A stretch of 64,000 bases of DNA from Trichomonas vaginalis G3 (GCF_026262505.1 NC_067207.1:32952082-33016081), one strand, 5' to 3'; numbered from the stretch's first letter, positions 32,208 through 42,833 are shown. The notes: generated by a model from the letters alone, not told the origin. Numbers and translations are program-made.

Positions 32208-33107
32208 ATGACAGAAATTGCAAATCTTCTACAAGTTCCATTAAAACAAGGAACAAACAAAAAGGGTGCATATAATAGAACTATGAAAGTTCCAGACGGA
32301 ATGAAAGAATTAGTCCACATTGTTGCCGGTCTTCAAAAGGATGTTAAACAAATGAGAAACGTTTTAACATTACCAGAAGCTCAAGCATATGCCAAACGTC
32401 ATGGACCAAATTGGGAAGCACACGAAGCAGACATTACGGGTCCAAATGGAAAACCTGATGGAATAAATGAAGTCTTTGTTACTGATGGTCAAGGTAATAT
32501 TAAAGTCATAAATGGGTATAAATTAACAATGACGGATTATCCTAAACGTAAAGCATATAATGAACGTTATCCTATGCAATTTGATGAAAATGGAAAAGCT
32601 GTTAAACAATACATTGGAGAAGGTGAAAATGGTCCAATTAATTCATACCGTCATAATCCATATTCTTATTTCAATGAAGAATTAAATGCTATTGAAGAGG
32701 GACCGGATGGATTACCACGATATTCTAACCAGTTTGATGGTCAATATGCAAATTTGAGACCTGAAATTCCAGCTAAGAAATTCTTTAAAGTTGCTTTATT
32801 CGATCCAGTGTTCAATGAACAGAAAGAAGCAATGAAAGCAGAATTTAAACCAATTCAAGTGGCAAGAATTTCTTCATCTTCACTTTCAGAAGCGTTCAAG
32901 GAATTGATAAAGAAACCACTTTATTCTCAACAAGGTTATAACTTTGATTTAATTAAAGAAAGTGATAGATGTAAATTAGAAAAATCAGATGGTTTTAAGA
33001 ATGCATGTAATGAAATGATTAAAGATATTGTAAATGATAAAATAAGACTGGGAGAAACTCAAATCATTATCAATAACATAATTGGTGCAGTTACAAAGAA
33101 AGTATAA
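32208..33107 (+). CDS. Maverick-1 conserved protein, possibly virion-associated
   Basis: A 299-residue protein, open throughout, between the packaging ATPase and a proline-rich gene. Notable is a central motif rich in Asp/Gly: [20 protein letters not shown] followed by [23 protein letters not shown] recall similar INGY/YP blocks in proteins of large DNA viruses and other Mavericks, but I cannot name the family. The C-terminus is helical with charged residues. Location in the structural-gene block suggests a particle component, which is an inference. Confidence 0.6.
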   Translation: MTEIANLLQVPLKQGTNKKGAYNRTMKVPDGMKELVHIVAGLQKDVKQMRNVLTLPEAQAYAKRHGPNWEAHEADITGPNGKPDGINEVFVTDGQGNIKVINGYKLTMTDYPKRKAYNERYPMQFDENGKAVKQYIGEGENGPINSYRHNPYSYFNEELNAIEEGPDGLPRYSNQFDGQYANLRPEIPAKKFFKVALFDPVFNEQKEAMKAEFKPIQVARISSSSLSEAFKELIKKPLYSQQGYNFDLIKESDRCKLEKSDGFKNACNEMIKDIVNDKIRLGETQIIINNIIGAVTKKV

Positions 33108-33191
33108 GCAAACAATGATGAACCTTGGGATATTACCCTAACAACTAAATAAAACTTTAAGTATATTTTTCTTTTTTTTATTCAATTATAA

Positions 33192-33890
33192 ATGAGAAGA
33201 CGTTTCACAAGTCAAAAGAACACAAACGCAAAAGCAGAGATTACGGTTGGTTATAACGTAAATGATGATAAATCACGAATTATTCAAAATGTTAAAGTTA
33301 ATGTTAGTCCTGAATTAACAAGGTCAGCAACACAGTCCAATTTATTAACTCGTGACTTACCAAAGAAAGAGGAGGAGCAAAATAAAGAAGATGAAGACCC
33401 AATCATTTTATCTGAACCCGGTAAAGAACCCGTTGAAATCCCCACATATCCAACATACCCCCCACCTCTTTCATCAAACATCAAGAACCCAGGAATCTAC
33501 GATTCCAGTCGCAATGCGCCATATAAAATAGACATTAATTCTGAATTAATGAAAATTTACCGTGATATAATAACTGATAATTATGATTCAATAATAAATT
33601 TAATTGACCAATCCGGTTTAATTATTTTACCTTATGAATCATTAATTCACATTATCGCCATTCTTTGTGATGTTCAAGATTCAGACGTTAAGATTCAATT
33701 TTTCATAGATGATGAGGTTTCATGCTGCGGAACAGTTGCAAAAATAAATCCTATAAAGGATATTAGCACAATTAAGATATCAAAGAACGGAACAACAACT
33801 GAACTTCATTTAACATATAATGATATTTATAATAAAATAGTTGATGAATATAAAATATCACTTGAAAAATTCTTTGTTAAGGCTATTTAA
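33192..33890 (+). CDS. Maverick-1 proline-rich protein with a C-terminal folded domain
   Basis: A 232-residue protein with a basic N-terminus (MRRRFTSQKNTNAKAEITVG), a low-complexity acidic and Tyr/Pro-rich linker (EIPTYPTYPPPLS), and a mixed alpha/beta domain. It starts at TAAATG after a T-rich tract. The gene starting at 63700 in Maverick-3 opens similarly (MRSKS, then a PPLDQ-type linker) and also lies in the ATPase block, so they may be counterparts. It ends 4 bases past the end of the convergent gene at 33887. Confidence 0.55.
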   Translation: MRRRFTSQKNTNAKAEITVGYNVNDDKSRIIQNVKVNVSPELTRSATQSNLLTRDLPKKEEEQNKEDEDPIILSEPGKEPVEIPTYPTYPPPLSSNIKNPGIYDSSRNAPYKIDINSELMKIYRDIITDNYDSIINLIDQSGLIILPYESLIHIIAILCDVQDSDVKIQFFIDDEVSCCGTVAKINPIKDISTIKISKNGTTTELHLTYNDIYNKIVDEYKISLEKFFVKAI

Positions 33891-34366
33891 TATTCAAGCA
33901 TTAACATTATCGAATAATAATCCTTTGAATCATAATCAATAATAATTGACCTTTCACCAGTTTCTATCGTTTGTTTTATTTCTTTTTGTTCCCCACTATC
34001 TGGATCGGTCATTGTAATTGTTTTTGTTATAGTATCAGCTTTATCTTTAACTTCAATCTTTTTTCCATCAGGATATTTAAACCAAAATTCCAAAAATTCG
34101 ATATTGTCAATCTGTTCATATTTTAATCTATCAATTACATTTTTAATACCATCTGAAAATCTTATGAAATGGTCATTATATGGGTTTGATTGAACTAAAT
34201 TTGAATGAAGTGAAATATAACCTGATGATGAATATGACATCGACTCATATTTTCTGAAAACACTAAAATTTATAACATGAATGAATTTCTTATTCGTTGA
34301 ATTTATGAATTCTTGAGGTAATCTTATTCTAGTTTTATTTATCACTGGAAAATAACGCTTTACCAT
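33887..34366 (-). CDS. Maverick-1 unknown protein
   Basis: A ~159-residue product starting MVKRYFPVINKTRIRLPQEF. It is beta-rich, with a charged loop (PDSGEQKEIKQTIETGERS) and an aromatic C-terminus. I prefer the ATG at 34366 over upstream codons because the divergent gene at 34386 starts 20 bases away, so the short gap must hold two promoters. Function is unknown. A minor virion component is conceivable from its place beside the penton candidate. Confidence 0.55.
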   Translation of the reverse strand: MVKRYFPVINKTRIRLPQEFINSTNKKFIHVINFSVFRKYESMSYSSSGYISLHSNLVQSNPYNDHFIRFSDGIKNVIDRLKYEQIDNIEFLEFWFKYPDGKKIEVKDKADTITKTITMTDPDSGEQKEIKQTIETGERSIIIDYDSKDYYSIMLMLEY

Positions 34367-34385
34367 ATTTTTAATCGTAATAAAA

Positions 34386-35096
34386 ATGTCAATTATCAAT
34401 ATTATTTCAAATAATAGTTGTGAATTAAATTTAACAGTTAGCGGAATTTATAATGTTACTCTCGTTTCTGTGAGTGGTAAATTTAATTCCATTCTTTTAG
34501 ACCCTTCAGATTATATATCATTTATTAAAGATGACCATGAAAAAACGTATGATATGTATATAAATAATGTGATAGCGAAATGGGATATTAACACGATTTT
34601 AAGTTATTTAAATGAATCATTTATCGTATTGTATGAAGGAAATTTTAAATCAAAACCTGATAAACTTTTTGAACTTGATGAAATAAATAACCTTATTAAA
34701 TTTCCGCTGAAAATTAAATTTTGTACTCCTCATCTTCGTTCATTGTTGGGGATATTAAATTTTGAAAAAGATGTTGGGGATGTTTTGTATTCTGACACTG
34801 GTTCCAATTTCATTTTAATCAAATGTGATAAAGTTAATACCCCAATGAGATTTTCACATCAAACATTAGACCCTAACTCTTACCCATCAATACAAAACAT
34901 TTTATCCATCAACTTAAACACATTTTCTTTATCATATCCGTTTCAATTATCCGGGAATTCATTTATTCTTCATTCAAAAGATTTATCAAATATTAAATTT
35001 AGAATAACTGACCTATTTGATTGTGATTTAGAATTCATGAATGAAATATTATGGCAATTTCAAATAGAAAAAATAGCTGATGAGATAACAGATTAA
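34386..35096 (+). CDS. Minor capsid (penton-like) candidate, Maverick-1
   Basis: A 236-residue beta-rich protein. Its C-terminus (IKFRITDLFDCDLEFMNEILWQFQI) has the D-G/C-x-hydrophobic and Trp-strand pattern seen at the end of Polinton and virophage penton-type single jelly-roll proteins. Size and position among structural genes agree. It is preceded by a short divergent promoter region and followed by the fibre-like gene after 24 bases. Identification is by pattern only. Confidence 0.55.
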   Translation: MSIINIISNNSCELNLTVSGIYNVTLVSVSGKFNSILLDPSDYISFIKDDHEKTYDMYINNVIAKWDINTILSYLNESFIVLYEGNFKSKPDKLFELDEINNLIKFPLKIKFCTPHLRSLLGILNFEKDVGDVLYSDTGSNFILIKCDKVNTPMRFSHQTLDPNSYPSIQNILSINLNTFSLSYPFQLSGNSFILHSKDLSNIKFRITDLFDCDLEFMNEILWQFQIEKIADEITD

Positions 35097-35120
35097 ATAT
35101 TTATTTTTAAATCATAATAA

Positions 35121-36908
35121 ATGATTAAACAACAGCAACCACAACAACTTAAGGCACAAAGCACCCAGGTCCCTCAGACCATTACATACGCCATATATGC
35201 ATATAATTCAAAGACGGCAGAACAAACGCAAAGGTTGAAATATGGAGATTTGGAGATAGTATTGAAAAATGAACATTTCGAATTCGTTTGCAAAGGTGGT
35301 GCAGTGATATCAAATATAAAAGAAATTTTATTTATGAATTCAAAAATTAAAGGAATAACGGATGATATAACATCAATTCCACCAGAAGAACAAAGATATT
35401 ACGCATTAAATGCATTTCCTAAAGTTTTGAAGATTGGAAGATTTAATTTAAATGAGGAATTCATAAAAGGTTTCCTTAATGACATAATGAAGAAAGCAGA
35501 TAAGGAATATGTCAACGGTGAGTTAATGAAGAAGGCAGATAATGAATATGTCAACGGTGAGTTAATGAAGAAGGCAGATAATGAATATGTCAACGGTGAG
35601 TTAATGAAGAAGGCAGATAAGGAATATGTGGATGAAAAAGATAATGAAATTAAAGAAAGGGTTGAATGGTATCATGAATGGACATCAAAGATTTTTAAAA
35701 CTAAAGCTGATACAGGATGGGTTTCAGGATGTTTAGACCTTAAAGCAGATAAGGAATATGTCAACGGTGAGTTAGAGAAGAAGGCAGATAATGAATATGT
35801 CAACAGTGAGTTAGAGAAGAAGGCAGATAATGAATATGTCAACAGTGAGTTAGAGAAGAAGGCAGATAATGAATATGTCAACAAAATATACCAAAGTTTG
35901 ATAGGAACAACTGAAAATATTGAAACTATTGTTGGTGACTTTTCTGTCTATGAAGAAAATAAATATTTTAGATGGCAATTGGTACACTCCTTAAAAAATG
36001 GTATGCGGTGTAAACTCATTCCGAAAAATAACAATGAAATGTATGTAAGCTATATAAAGAATAATGGTACACAAGTTAAAGTTCCATTAGACAACAACTG
36101 TTACTTAAACTTATATGGAGACGAACAAAAGAAATATTTAAGAGTTTATGAAATGACAGATATGACATTGCCTCGCACAGCTCCAGTACCATATTATTAT
36201 GACTATGGAGATGATGTCAGAACGCCACATGTAGATGAACAAAAGTTAACATTATATTTAGATTATTATAGATATAAAAGATATAATGCAATAGAAAAAA
36301 CGAGAATAGTATATTATTATACAGATGACAGAAATAAATATTATAGTCAAGATTTTACCTACCCTGAAAACATAAGATTATATTATAAAAAATATTCTGA
36401 CACAAACCAGAAGAAACCTGAAATAGTTACACTATATCTTAAGTTCAAAAGAGACAATCCTATAATATCTCATATGTTTGATTTAATGAACCCAGTAGGT
36501 TCTATTTATACATCTATGGATGCAAGAGGTCCTCAAGTAATGTTTGGTGTTGGTGCATGGGAACAAATAGTCGACAGGTTTTTGTATTGTGCAAACTCTT
36601 CAAAGGAAATGGGTGGAAGTAAAACGATTACAGGTGAAAATTTACCTGCACACAGTCACTACATAGATTTAAGCACATCTCAAGCGGGTTGGCATAAGCA
36701 TAGATATTGGGATTGGTCTGGAATGACAAAAGGTAAAGGATATGATGTTAAAGACGACGTTAAGTTTGCTATAAATTGTTACTGGGATGACACTCAGGGA
36801 GAAGGAAACCATACACATTTCGTTTCAGGATATACACAAACAACGGGACAAAGTAAAGATTACATGCCACCATTTATGACTGTATTCGCATGGTATAGAG
36901 TTCAATGA
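35121..36908 (+). CDS. Phage tail-fibre-like protein with HxH collar domain, Maverick-1
   Basis: A 595-residue protein starting at TAAATG. After ~120 residues come two blocks of a 14-residue repeat (KKADNEYVNGELM), suited to a trimeric fibre shaft. The last ~150 residues strongly resemble C-terminal domains of phage fibres and collars: NPVGSIYTS, FGVGAWEQIVDRFLYC, then GGSKTITGENLPAHSHYI. Paired His motifs follow (HSH, HKH, HTH), and the end is MPPFMTVFAWYRV. In T4 gp12-type fibres HxH pairs bind metal inside a trimer. I infer an attachment fibre, comparable in role to adenovirus fibre. The frame is open. Confidence 0.8.
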   Translation: MIKQQQPQQLKAQSTQVPQTITYAIYAYNSKTAEQTQRLKYGDLEIVLKNEHFEFVCKGGAVISNIKEILFMNSKIKGITDDITSIPPEEQRYYALNAFPKVLKIGRFNLNEEFIKGFLNDIMKKADKEYVNGELMKKADNEYVNGELMKKADNEYVNGELMKKADKEYVDEKDNEIKERVEWYHEWTSKIFKTKADTGWVSGCLDLKADKEYVNGELEKKADNEYVNSELEKKADNEYVNSELEKKADNEYVNKIYQSLIGTTENIETIVGDFSVYEENKYFRWQLVHSLKNGMRCKLIPKNNNEMYVSYIKNNGTQVKVPLDNNCYLNLYGDEQKKYLRVYEMTDMTLPRTAPVPYYYDYGDDVRTPHVDEQKLTLYLDYYRYKRYNAIEKTRIVYYYTDDRNKYYSQDFTYPENIRLYYKKYSDTNQKKPEIVTLYLKFKRDNPIISHMFDLMNPVGSIYTSMDARGPQVMFGVGAWEQIVDRFLYCANSSKEMGGSKTITGENLPAHSHYIDLSTSQAGWHKHRYWDWSGMTKGKGYDVKDDVKFAINCYWDDTQGEGNHTHFVSGYTQTTGQSKDYMPPFMTVFAWYRVQ

Positions 36909-37003
36909 ATGAACTAAATATATTTTATGTCTGTAATTAATTAGGTAATGAAGTAATGGATGAACTGCAGAAATAAATGTTTACGTTAATGTTTACGTTA
37001 AGT

Positions 37004-37034
37004 GACTCAAAGAGTCCGGAGACAAAGTCTCATG
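37004..37034. repeat. Double-hairpin element family B, copy 2
   Basis: Two adjacent five-base-pair hairpins, GACTC-AAA-GAGTC and GAGAC-AAA-GTCTC, in AT-rich intergenic DNA of Maverick-1. Confidence 0.65.
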
Positions 37035-37194
37035 TTTTAGGTTATTCAATAATTAATTATTTTTGAAGAACTGAAGGTGTCACCACGTCACCATGTCACC
37101 AGGTTAATTAACTTCTCTGAAAAAATGAGACAACATGACATTTTGACAACATCACAGGAGGAAGGCAGTTATGAATTATTGAATAACCTAAAAC
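37034..37194. promoter_or_regulatory. Iteron block inside a 21-bp inverted repeat
   Basis: A perfect inverted repeat (arms 37034-37054 and 37174-37194, containing TTAGGTTATTCAATAATT) encloses three GTCACCNN octamers (GTCACCAC, GTCACCAT, GTCACCAG), the palindrome GTTAATTAAC and three GACANNNN octamers (GACAACAT, GACATTTT, GACAACAT). About 100 bases of the inside recur at 58166-58260 in Maverick-2. It lies between the two convergent gene blocks of the element. A replication origin or a protein-binding control site would fit. Confidence 0.55.
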
Positions 37195-37240
37195 CATTAA
37201 CGATAAAATAAGTGATAACAATTTTTTATTTTTATCATAA

Positions 37241-37405
37241 ATGAATACCCCACAAGCTCAAAATTTACCACGAATCATAACAAGGGAGGAAACGATAAAA
37301 ATGATGCGAGAACTTGCTAAAAATAACAAACCACTAAAATTGAGAAAATGTGGTTATGCAGTAATGATGGAAAGAGAGATGTTGTCGAAGAGGAATAAAA
37401 ATTAA
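37241..37405 (+). CDS. Small basic Maverick-1 protein
   Basis: A 54-residue frame starting at TAAATG after a T-rich tract (MNTPQAQNLPRIITREETIK), lysine/arginine-rich and helical. Start context equals that of the larger genes of the element, which is the main reason to accept so short a frame. Its stop overlaps the end of the convergent small gene. Function is unknown. Confidence 0.5.
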   Translation: MNTPQAQNLPRIITREETIKMMRELAKNNKPLKLRKCGYAVMMEREMLSKRNKN

Positions 37406-37674
37406 ATTTGGATAGAGTTTAAAAATTCATCTTTATTAAATTCATCTCTTCCAACCAATTTATTTATTCTATTAAATTCTTTTATTTTTGCTTCACTCAG
37501 TTTAAGGATTGAACGGTAAGTTTTTAATTTTTCGATTATTTCTTTCCTCTCTTTATTGTTTTCAACCCCACCGCATTGCGACTTCTTTTTGTAATAGCAT
37601 ATTTTTGATTTAATTCTGTTTAGTTTCTTTTTATATTCATCGTCTGGACTCTTGACTGCTTTGTTGTCACTCAT
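37402..37674 (-). CDS. Small lysine-rich coiled-coil protein, Maverick-1
   Basis: A 90-residue, highly charged helical protein (MSDNKAVKSPDDEYKKKLNR; a heptad-like helix in residues about 12-70). It lies just downstream of the integrase gene on the same strand. A short linker of about 20 bases separates its start from the integrase stop, suggesting the two are expressed from neighbouring promoters. Function is unknown. Confidence 0.5.
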   Translation of the reverse strand: MSDNKAVKSPDDEYKKKLNRIKSKICYYKKKSQCGGVENNKERKEIIEKLKTYRSILKLSEAKIKEFNRINKLVGRDEFNKDEFLNSIQI

Positions 37675-37693
37675 TTCTTACGAAATAAAAAAA

Positions 37694-39214
37694 TTAAATA
37701 TTATTTAAATATAATGGAGTAATAAAATAAATCGGAATTTCTATTAATTTATTGTTAACCTCAACTAATGCATTGCCGTTAATATATCTAACAAATTCAG
37801 CTATTGTGTCAAATCTTCGTCTTCTTTTTGTCATTGATTTATCAGTTTTTCCATAATCGAGATGAATCAAAACTTTATCCCCTTGTTTAAAATTCATGAG
37901 CCCCGAATTAATTTGTTCACGTTTAACATCATTCAACCTTTCCATTTGCTTTCTAATATATTCCCATTCTTTTGAAATATCATTTTTCATTTCCACCGGT
38001 TTCATGTTTATTGTTCTATGCCATGTATTATTATAATAATATACTAACTGTTGTATGATGGAGTCATGATTTCCATCCCAGTATATCTGACCGTTAACCC
38101 CTAACGCATCTCTAAGAGTTCTCATTACCGCATCAACTATTTTATTATGAAACGTATATGGAGAGGATGAAAAGAAAAAATTAATTTGTGGGAAATAATG
38201 AGTCATAGCTGCCTGAAATCCTTTATCACCATCACCCCTGATATTATCTACTCTTTCATGATCTAGTAAGTATTGAATAGCTCTTCTTGTTTCCTGTTCT
38301 GTTTTCCCTTTCACCGGAATGCAATATAAATATCTAGTGTTAATGTTAATGGCAAATAAATAAGTAACTTTTCCTTTTGAATATTCCAGATGATCGATTT
38401 CGTATGAATATGGATATGGAGCAAATGAAGGGCGACTAAATTTTTCCTTTAACGGTTGAATTTTTGGGTCAATTGGTTTATTTAATATCTTGAAATCCTT
38501 TTTAAAATCTTTTTGCTTCTTTAATGTTTGAAATGGATATAATAAAGTGAATGATGAAGGATTAACTGAAGGAGGAGGAGGTACTGTCGTTAGAGGTTTT
38601 GGTGTTGCAAGTGGTTTAATTTTATCTGCTTTGATTTTGGATTTCATTCCTTCCTTCATTAATTCTGGATGTATTCTATTCATTTGTTTTAAATATGCTG
38701 TATATAAAGGTTTGATATACTTTCCCGCTTCGAGTTTATGTTGAAGGATGAATTCCAAAAGTTGATCTTCATTTAAAAGTCGGGCTGAATATGGTTTAAC
38801 TAATGAATCATAAATTAAAGCTTGTGCTTCATTTATGGTCTGAATGACCTGGGCGTTTTGCACCTTTTGTTTTTGTTCCTTTGGTTTTTGCGGCTCAGGA
38901 TTATATAATTTATATAATTCATCAATATCTTCTTCTGTTAATACTTTATTTTTGAAATCTTTCAACTGTTTAAGCTGTGATTTAGTTTTTCCCTTTGAAT
39001 ATTCATTATTTTTAATTTTGTCTTTAATTTCAGAAATTATTTTATTATGATATTTCAAAATTTCATTTTTATAATATGGATAATAATATTCCATATCATC
39101 ACCCGTTATATTATTATTATATTTTTGGAGATATGATTTTAATTCATAATAACTAAGAAATTTTTGATTAAGTACTAAATCAGCAATTAAATTTTTTAAA
39201 TCTGTGTTATCCAT
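37694..39214 (-). CDS. Retroviral-type (c-int) integrase, Maverick-1
   Basis: A 506-residue protein. The first half is charged with a Pro-rich linker. The second half carries an rve-like core (YEIDHLEYSKGKVTYLFAI, RGDGDKGFQAA, then the helix NKIVDAVMRTLRDALG), YYNNTWHRTINMKPVEM typical of integrases, and a C-terminal beta domain (FKQGDKVLIHLDYGK) like the SH3/chromo-type tails of Maverick integrases. The enzyme inserts the element and makes the 6-bp target duplication. It starts at TAAATG after a T-rich stretch. Confidence 0.9.
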   Translation of the reverse strand: MDNTDLKNLIADLVLNQKFLSYYELKSYLQKYNNNITGDDMEYYYPYYKNEILKYHNKIISEIKDKIKNNEYSKGKTKSQLKQLKDFKNKVLTEEDIDELYKLYNPEPQKPKEQKQKVQNAQVIQTINEAQALIYDSLVKPYSARLLNEDQLLEFILQHKLEAGKYIKPLYTAYLKQMNRIHPELMKEGMKSKIKADKIKPLATPKPLTTVPPPPSVNPSSFTLLYPFQTLKKQKDFKKDFKILNKPIDPKIQPLKEKFSRPSFAPYPYSYEIDHLEYSKGKVTYLFAININTRYLYCIPVKGKTEQETRRAIQYLLDHERVDNIRGDGDKGFQAAMTHYFPQINFFFSSSPYTFHNKIVDAVMRTLRDALGVNGQIYWDGNHDSIIQQLVYYYNNTWHRTINMKPVEMKNDISKEWEYIRKQMERLNDVKREQINSGLMNFKQGDKVLIHLDYGKTDKSMTKRRRRFDTIAEFVRYINGNALVEVNNKLIEIPIYFITPLYLNNI

Positions 39215-39316
39215 TTATATAAAAATAAAATCAATGTTTTAAGGGTGCCCACCTCTTTGAATCATAGTATCAAAACCATCATTAACGGTTCCTTTTGTCT
39301 CTTCTGTGGTATTTTA

Positions 39317-42300
39317 TTAAATAAATGGCATACAACATCCATTTTCACAACATACAGCCTTAGTGTGTGCTCCTGTTAATGCAGTCTTACCGATTGTTAA
39401 GCGAGTCATTGACCCATTTTTAAGTTGTAAATTAATATTCTGACCATCAAATATCACTTTATCATTTATTATATCCAAATAATTTTTAGGTGTTAATTGT
39501 TTATTTTGTCGTAAACTAACACCTTTCATTTTTTGTGCAATCTTTTTAAAATCACTTCCATCAATTGAACCGTTGAATGATGTATAACACTTAGGACATA
39601 AAGCAACCATGTTATCACCTTGTTTCTCAATTGCTAAACCCAATAACTTCTTCTCATGTGCTTTTTCTTCAGCTTTATTCTTTAATTTAGGTTTAAATTT
39701 CTCATCAAAACAGAAGAAATCAAATGGTGCGAATTTGAAAATGTTTTTATCATAAAATTGTTTATCAGTAACAATTGCTTGAAATGCTTGAGTGTTAGGA
39801 AGATTTGGGTCGCCAGCGATTGCCCAATAAGATGAATCAGTATCACCTTCAATGAAATGAAAACGATTAACATTCATGCATTTATACATAAAATCATAAA
39901 TGAAAACCAAATACCAGTATTTTGCGTTATATAAAGTGAAGAATGCCTCTTGTAAACATGTATCACATCTATAAAATCTATCTTTAAGCATCACTTGATA
40001 CGTATCCTCTCCTATTTCTCTTATGTTTTTAAACTTATTTGACATACATGCAACGCGTGCCTTCTGTGCATTCATTATTTTAGTCTTTGCGTAATTTTGT
40101 GTATTCATTGCATCGTAACCATATGATCCATTAAGTGAAATCTTGCAAAATAAACTTTTTCCTTTATTTCCTTCTAATTCAGCCTTTTGTCTTTCATTCA
40201 TAAATTCGTTCGCAAATTCATTAAAACAAGTGTTTTTCGTAAATGTTAAAATTGATTGAATGTCATCAATGATAAAATGAAATCTGTCTATTAGATACCA
40301 AAGATAATAAGAAGAAAATGGTTGATATTGGTTGTGTGTTGATGCTAACTGAGTTAATTTTCTCTGTTTCTGGTCAACTGGTAGATTGTTTGATTTCATG
40401 TAATTATACATAAAACTGCCAATTGTTTTTTCATCTGTGATAATATCTAAGTTTCTTATTATCGGTAAAAAGTTTATGTAATCATTAATGTATTTTTCAT
40501 CAATGTGACCCTTTACTTCAGCCACGAATAAAGTATTTTTCTTCTTAATTATTCCCAGTGCTTTTGCTTTCTTTGTTGCTGTATCACAAATGATAACACC
40601 ATTCAATCTTCCCGGCATATACATTTTATGGTCAGTATATTGAATGAAATCATGAGGATTCGATGAAAATGATGAAGGATATAATGAATTAAAATCAACA
40701 CCAACGAAATGAGTCATAATGTTGGTGGTGTCCTCATTTGATACAGTTTTAGTTTCTGGACTATATGAAAGTTTATTAATGTGCGTGATTCCTTTAAGAT
40801 TAACACGATGTTGAACATTTGATAGACCACCAGTAATTCCATTACGGAGAATGTGATAAGCTTCAACTGAATCTAAAGTCATTGGTAAATTATTTTTAAT
40901 GCATAATTTCTTAAATTGATTCTTAAACGTTGAACATCTTCATCTTTATTTGATTTACGACATTGCAATAACAACACATTAACTGACAATTTTCTTTGGT
41001 ATGTGGTTTTTCATTATCGATTCTATCCAATGTTGGTTTATTTACATATGTAAACGCTTTACCACACATTTTGCATTTAGATGAAAGGATTAAATCGTGA
41101 TAGTATTGAAAATCATCCGTTGAAACATTATTTTTAGTATCTCTTTTCGCCTTTTCATCTTGTTTCTTATATGAATCAATTTTATATTTCCAATACTTTT
41201 TTGTTAATTCAAAACTTGATTCTATCTCTTCCTCAGGATATTTTTCATTAGGATTAAAGTCTTTATATGCTAAAGCGTAACGAATCATTGAAGCATTCGA
41301 TGATAAAGAAAGATTATGAAGCATGTCAATTTTATAAACAAATGTTTCTTCGATAATTTTATCGATTGGGTCAATCATAATTTCAACGTCTTTATTGCAA
41401 TAATGAATAAAATATTCTAATCTATTCTCAAAATTTTTAGCATCATTGAGATATATTTGATAATCTGAATCGGATATAGTTTCTTGAGTTAATGCTGAAT
41501 AAAATGAATCTTGAGTGAATGGTTCCTTTTTATATAATTCATCTTCGTAATTCTCCCATGTGATGAATTGATAAGGGAAAAAGGATTTAACACGTGTTTT
41601 ATTATTTCCGAAGTCTTGAGTGAATTGATCTAATGTTCCACCCGCTATATAATTTCTGATGTCAATAAATCTTAATTCATATGGACAGTTTGTTTTCTTT
41701 ACTATGACTTGCTTAAATTGAGAAGAAGAACCCAGCATTGATTTTATCTTCCATTTTGCAGTATTTAAATCACGAAGAATTAAATTTAAATCAAACTTTC
41801 CCGAATTAAAACCAATGATATTCACTTTATTAAATTCTTCATCTAAAAGCTCTTTCATTGCTTCCTTTTGTTTCTCATTTAATGTATTCATTAATTCTTC
41901 ATATTGTTCAATATTTGATTTAGCAACTAATGAACAGGTTGAAAATAAAAATTCAATCCAATCAGAGATGAACGAATCACTTGATGTTAAGCAAAAATTC
42001 CTCGTAAATGTTTTATCACGGTCTACGACCTCGCCGCTTTGCGGCTTTATTTTGACAGTTGATGATACCATAAATGGTTTTAAGTAAGCGTTCAAAGTTG
42101 CACATTCAGAAAGTTGAAGTTCTTCTTTAGTCTCTAATGTTTCGAAGTCAAAAGTAATATAATATCTTGTTGGTTTATAATATTCCTGCAAATTATGTGC
42201 TAATAGCCATTGATATATCTTCTGTTTCGTGATATGTGGTGCATATGGTTGTTGTGTGTTTTGCAATTGAACGTCTTGAATTAATCTTCCATTATTTTCT

Positions 42301-42470
42301 TTACATTTCTCACAATGTTTTAAAAATCTTCTTTGGTTTTTCCTTTCTGGATCATCACGGATAGAATATACTTCTTCTTTGCAAAAGGGGCAAACTTTAT
42401 ATCCTGTGAGTGCTTCAACGTCTGTAATTCTGTCAGCGTGAAGTTTTCCACATGGACTCTGTGTTAATAA
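39317..42470 (-). pseudogene. Protein-primed family B DNA polymerase, Maverick-1, broken
   Basis: The region encodes, from the N-terminal side: a Cys-rich finger (YKVCPFCKEE.., HCEKCKEN), an exonuclease start (ITFDFETLETKE), IGFNSGKFDLNLIL, an HNH-like Cys/TLDRIDN/CYCN module, and the family B palm motifs DFNSLYPS (A), SLNGSYGYDAM (B) and GDTDSSYW (C). The spacing between A and B contains the insertions typical of protein-primed enzymes. It would replicate the element from a terminal protein. The gene looks broken, with perhaps one or two breaks. Confidence 0.9.
42020..42053. repeat. Double-hairpin element family A, copy 1
   Basis: GGTCTACGACC followed by CCGC-TTT-GCGG, a GC-rich pair of hairpins inside the polymerase gene, where it reads as a short KPQSGE peptide on the coding strand. 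Confidence 0.65.
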
Positions 42471-42479
42471 AATATTTAT

Positions 42480-42780
42480 GTTTCAAATTCTGGATCTATC
42501 ATTATTGATTCCACTAATGGAAAGTCTACCTTGTTAATGTCTACGTCTTCTGGTTGAGGGTCACAATAATAAAATCAATATTAACGTTTAACATTCTTGC
42601 TAACCTCTCACTTTCTGATGAAATGTCAAATCCTTCATATGCATCTATGGCTTCATTTAAATAACTTCTACGAGTTTTAGGATTAACACCATCAGGAATG
42701 TTATAGAAGCGTTTAAATAACCTTCTACCTTCGGCTCTTATTTGATTATCATTCATTTTAGCTGTTCCATTTTTATTCAT
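42480..42780 (-). pseudogene. Maverick-1 small unknown protein, broken
   Basis: A small protein gene starting at TAAATG after a T-rich stretch (MNKNGTAKMNDNQIRAEGRR), with a basic helical N-terminal half and an acidic C-terminal half. The reading frame is not intact. It lies directly upstream of the polymerase gene on the same strand. I do not recognise it. Confidence 0.5.
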
Positions 42781-42833
42781 TTATGTAAGAATAAAAATTA
42801 AAAAATAAATAAAAATAAAGTTTATTTTTTTAA

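Noticed and set aside
32208-34366. Adenovirus-type cysteine protease of Maverick-1
   Set aside because: A protease is expected in the structural block, but none of these proteins shows a convincing His-Asp-Cys arrangement, so I did not assign one.
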